DNA of 64,000 bases. Origin: an uncultured beta proteobacterium (lineage in GTDB: Bacteria > Pseudomonadota > Gammaproteobacteria > Burkholderiales > Burkholderiaceae_C). The stretch spans positions 62,001 to 126,000 of the forward strand of contig CAIVXG010000217.1 in the NCBI GenBank assembly GCA_903909815.1, in the 5' to 3' direction. Made by a program: the position numbers and the translations under genes. The notes beneath the pieces were generated by a model. The model was not told where the DNA came from. It did not search any database and worked only from the letters and a program-made list of their open reading frames with translations. Numbering within the stretch: position 1 is the stretch's first letter; each line of letters starts with the position of its first letter. Shown one piece after another: positions 62,272 through 64,000 of the stretch.

Positions 62272-64000
62272 ATGACCCAGACCCTTCAAAGTTATATCGG
62301 CGGCCGCTGGCAGGGCAAGCAAGCCGCTGCTGCGCTGCGCAGCGCCGTCAACGGCAGGACCATTGCCCACACCCACGCCGAAGCGCTCGACTTTGGCGAG
62401 GCCGTGGAGCATGCACGCCGCAAAGGCCTGCCCGCCTTGATGGCCATGGACTTTCAGGAACGCTCCCAACGCCTCAAGGCCCTGGCAAAGCACCTGATGG
62501 AGCACAAGGAGCAGCTCTATGCGGTGTCTGCCCACACCGGTGCCACCCGCGTCGACAGCTGGATCGATATTGACGGTGGAGCCGGAACGCTGTTTGCCTA
62601 TGCGGCCATTGGCAACAATGAGTTGCCATCGGGCAATCTGGTGCATGAAGGGCCGGCTTTTGCCTTGGGTAAAAAGGGTGGCTTCAGCGGCACCCACGTG
62701 CTGGTGCCGCGCGGTGGCGTGGCCGTGCACATCAATGCCTTCAACTTTCCCGTCTGGGGCCTGCTGGAAAAGTTTGCGCCCAGCTTTCTGGCGGGCATGC
62801 CCTGCATTGGTAAACCCGCCTCCGCCACCAGCTACCTGACTGAGGCCGCCATGCGGCTGATCGTGCAATCCGGCATCCTGCCCGAGGGCAGCTTGCAGTT
62901 GGTGATTGGCGCCACCGGCGACTTGCTGGACCGGCTGAACGGCGCCGATGTGGTCACCTTCACCGGCTCGGCCGATACCGCGTCGCGACTGCGTGTGCAC
63001 CCCAATTTGATTGCCCACTCGGTACCCTTCAACGTCGAAGCCGATTCGCTCAACTGCGCCATCCTCGGGCCGGACGTCAGCCCTGATGATGAAGAGTTCA
63101 CCCTTTTCGTGAAAGAAGTGGCGCGCGAGATGACGGTCAAGGCAGGGCAGAAGTGCACAGCCATTCGTCGCGCCATCGTGCCCGCGAAACACCTGGATGC
63201 CGTGTGCGAGCAACTGGCGGCGCGCCTGGCCAAGACCACGGTGGGTGACCCCTCTGACGAGCGCGTGCGCATGGGCCCGCTGGCCTCGCATGCGCAACAG
63301 GCCGACGTGGCCGAACGCATTGCGCTGTTGCGACAAGATGCCGAACTGGTGTACGCCGGAACGCACGACTGGATTGGCGAAGGTGCGGCGCAGGGCGCCT
63401 TCTGCGCGCCTACGCTGCTGGCCTGCCGCAAGCCCATGGCGGTGGACTCGGTGCACACTATCGAAGCCTTCGGCCCGGTCAGCACGGTCATGGCGTATGC
63501 AGACCTGGACGAAGCGCTGGCTTTGGCCGCGCGCGGCCAGGGCAGCTTGGTCGCCACGCTCGTCACGCGCGACGCGGCGGTCGCGGCCCAGGCCATTCCT
63601 GCCATGGCCGCATGGCATGGCCGCCTGCACATACTGGAGCGCGAGGCCGCGGTGGAATCCACCGGTCACGGCTCACCGCTGCCCACGCTCAAGCACGGCG
63701 GGCCTGGCAGAGCAGGTGGCGGTGAGGAACTGGGCGGCCTGCGCGCTGTGAAACACTACCTGCAACGCGCAGCCGTGCAAGGCTCGCCCACCATGTTGGC
63801 GGCCGTCACGGGCGAGTATGTGCGTGGCGCCAAGGTCAACAACACCGCCGCACACCCGTTCCGCAGCTACTTTGAAGACCTGAAGATTGGTGACTCTTTG
63901 TTGACCCACAGGCGTACCGTAGGCGAGGCCGATATCGTGGCCTTTGGCGGCATCTCGGGCGATTACTTTTACATGCACTTTGATGAAGTGGCGGCCAAGG
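62272..64000 (+). CDS. paaZ: Bifunctional PaaZ, oxepin-CoA hydrolase/semialdehyde dehydrogenase (3' truncated by window)
   Basis: The ATG at 62272 opens a frame that continues past the window end (576 codons seen; E. coli PaaZ has 681). It is absent from the track because no stop is reached. The aldehyde-dehydrogenase domain has the catalytic Glu in FNVEADSLNC and the Cys in VKAGQKCTAIRRAIVP, and ends in STGHGSPLPTLKHGGPGRAGGGEELGGLRAVKHYLQR. The start of the MaoC-like hydratase domain is seen as FRSYFEDLKIGDSLLTHRRTVGEADIVAF, including the SGDYFYMHFDEVAAK catalytic Asp/His region. Both activities therefore appear intact up to the cut. Confidence 0.95.
   Translation, partial: MTQTLQSYIGGRWQGKQAAAALRSAVNGRTIAHTHAEALDFGEAVEHARRKGLPALMAMDFQERSQRLKALAKHLMEHKEQLYAVSAHTGATRVDSWIDIDGGAGTLFAYAAIGNNELPSGNLVHEGPAFALGKKGGFSGTHVLVPRGGVAVHINAFNFPVWGLLEKFAPSFLAGMPCIGKPASATSYLTEAAMRLIVQSGILPEGSLQLVIGATGDLLDRLNGADVVTFTGSADTASRLRVHPNLIAHSVPFNVEADSLNCAILGPDVSPDDEEFTLFVKEVAREMTVKAGQKCTAIRRAIVPAKHLDAVCEQLAARLAKTTVGDPSDERVRMGPLASHAQQADVAERIALLRQDAELVYAGTHDWIGEGAAQGAFCAPTLLACRKPMAVDSVHTIEAFGPVSTVMAYADLDEALALAARGQGSLVATLVTRDAAVAAQAIPAMAAWHGRLHILEREAAVESTGHGSPLPTLKHGGPGRAGGGEELGGLRAVKHYLQRAAVQGSPTMLAAVTGEYVRGAKVNNTAAHPFRSYFEDLKIGDSLLTHRRTVGEADIVAFGGISGDYFYMHFDEVAAK

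Overview
The window is GC-rich, densely coded DNA that looks like a chromosomal segment of a betaproteobacterium of the order Burkholderiales, probably near Comamonadaceae (Rhodoferax/Polaromonas-like). This rests on gene content and order: yajC-secD-secF, DUF493-lipB-lipA, ptsN-hprK, fur divergent from bamE, a lut/lldP lactate locus and a complete phenylacetate (paa) cluster. I saw no tRNA, rRNA, CRISPR array, insertion sequence or prophage. The species assignment is inference.

Layout. (1) 1-2.2 kb, minus strand: an MSHA-type pilus secretin lipoprotein (mshL-like) and the start of a downstream membrane-anchored protein cut by the window edge. (2) 2.5-8.2 kb, plus: yajC, secD, secF and a DUF1631-like protein with a Gly/Tyr/Val repeat. 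(3) 8.2-16.3 kb, minus: a SWIM-containing SNF2-family helicase, lipA, lipB, a DUF493 protein, a D-amino-acid/branched-chain aminotransferase, a MarC protein and purU. A palindromic dispersed repeat abuts the DUF493 start. (4) 16.5-23 kb, mostly plus: hpf, ptsN, hprK, fur (minus), bamE, dapB, an ExbB/ExbD pair and gshA. (5) 23-30 kb: an orphan TRAP-type solute-binding protein coupled to a GGDEF/EAL protein, a GT2 glycosyltransferase with a GtrA flippase, a ChbG/HpnK deacetylase and a LysR regulator. (6) 30-43 kb: haloacid dehalogenase and malate synthase G (plus), then a compact eight-gene minus-strand operon for lactate/2-hydroxyacid use (lutA, lutC, lutB, an FAD/Fe-S D-lactate dehydrogenase, lactate permease, UspA, LrgA, LrgB), divergent from a GntR regulator of LldR type. 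Two perfect TGGT-N3-ACCA operators lie between them. (7) 43-64 kb, plus: paaX and an iclR gene, a terminator and promoter region, then about 18.6 kb of closely packed genes: livH, livM, livG, a hemerythrin-livF fusion, paaN, paaG, paaH, paaI, paaK, paaJ, a substrate-binding protein, an enoyl-CoA hydratase, paaA, paaB, paaC, paaD, paaE and paaZ (cut by the window end).

How the genes work together. The last block encodes the aerobic phenylacetyl-CoA pathway: ligation by PaaK, epoxidation by PaaABCE, isomerisation by PaaG, ring hydrolysis and oxidation by PaaZ, then beta-oxidation by PaaJ, a hydratase, PaaH and PaaJ. It is joined to a branched-chain-amino-acid-type ABC importer. One of that importer's ATPases carries an N-terminal hemerythrin-like domain with all expected His/Glu ligands, which is the most unusual feature here. 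It suggests that O2, redox or iron state is sensed at the uptake step of an O2-dependent pathway. The 2-hydroxyacid block may link dehalogenation, lactate/glycolate oxidation, glyoxylate assimilation by malate synthase, and organic-acid transport.
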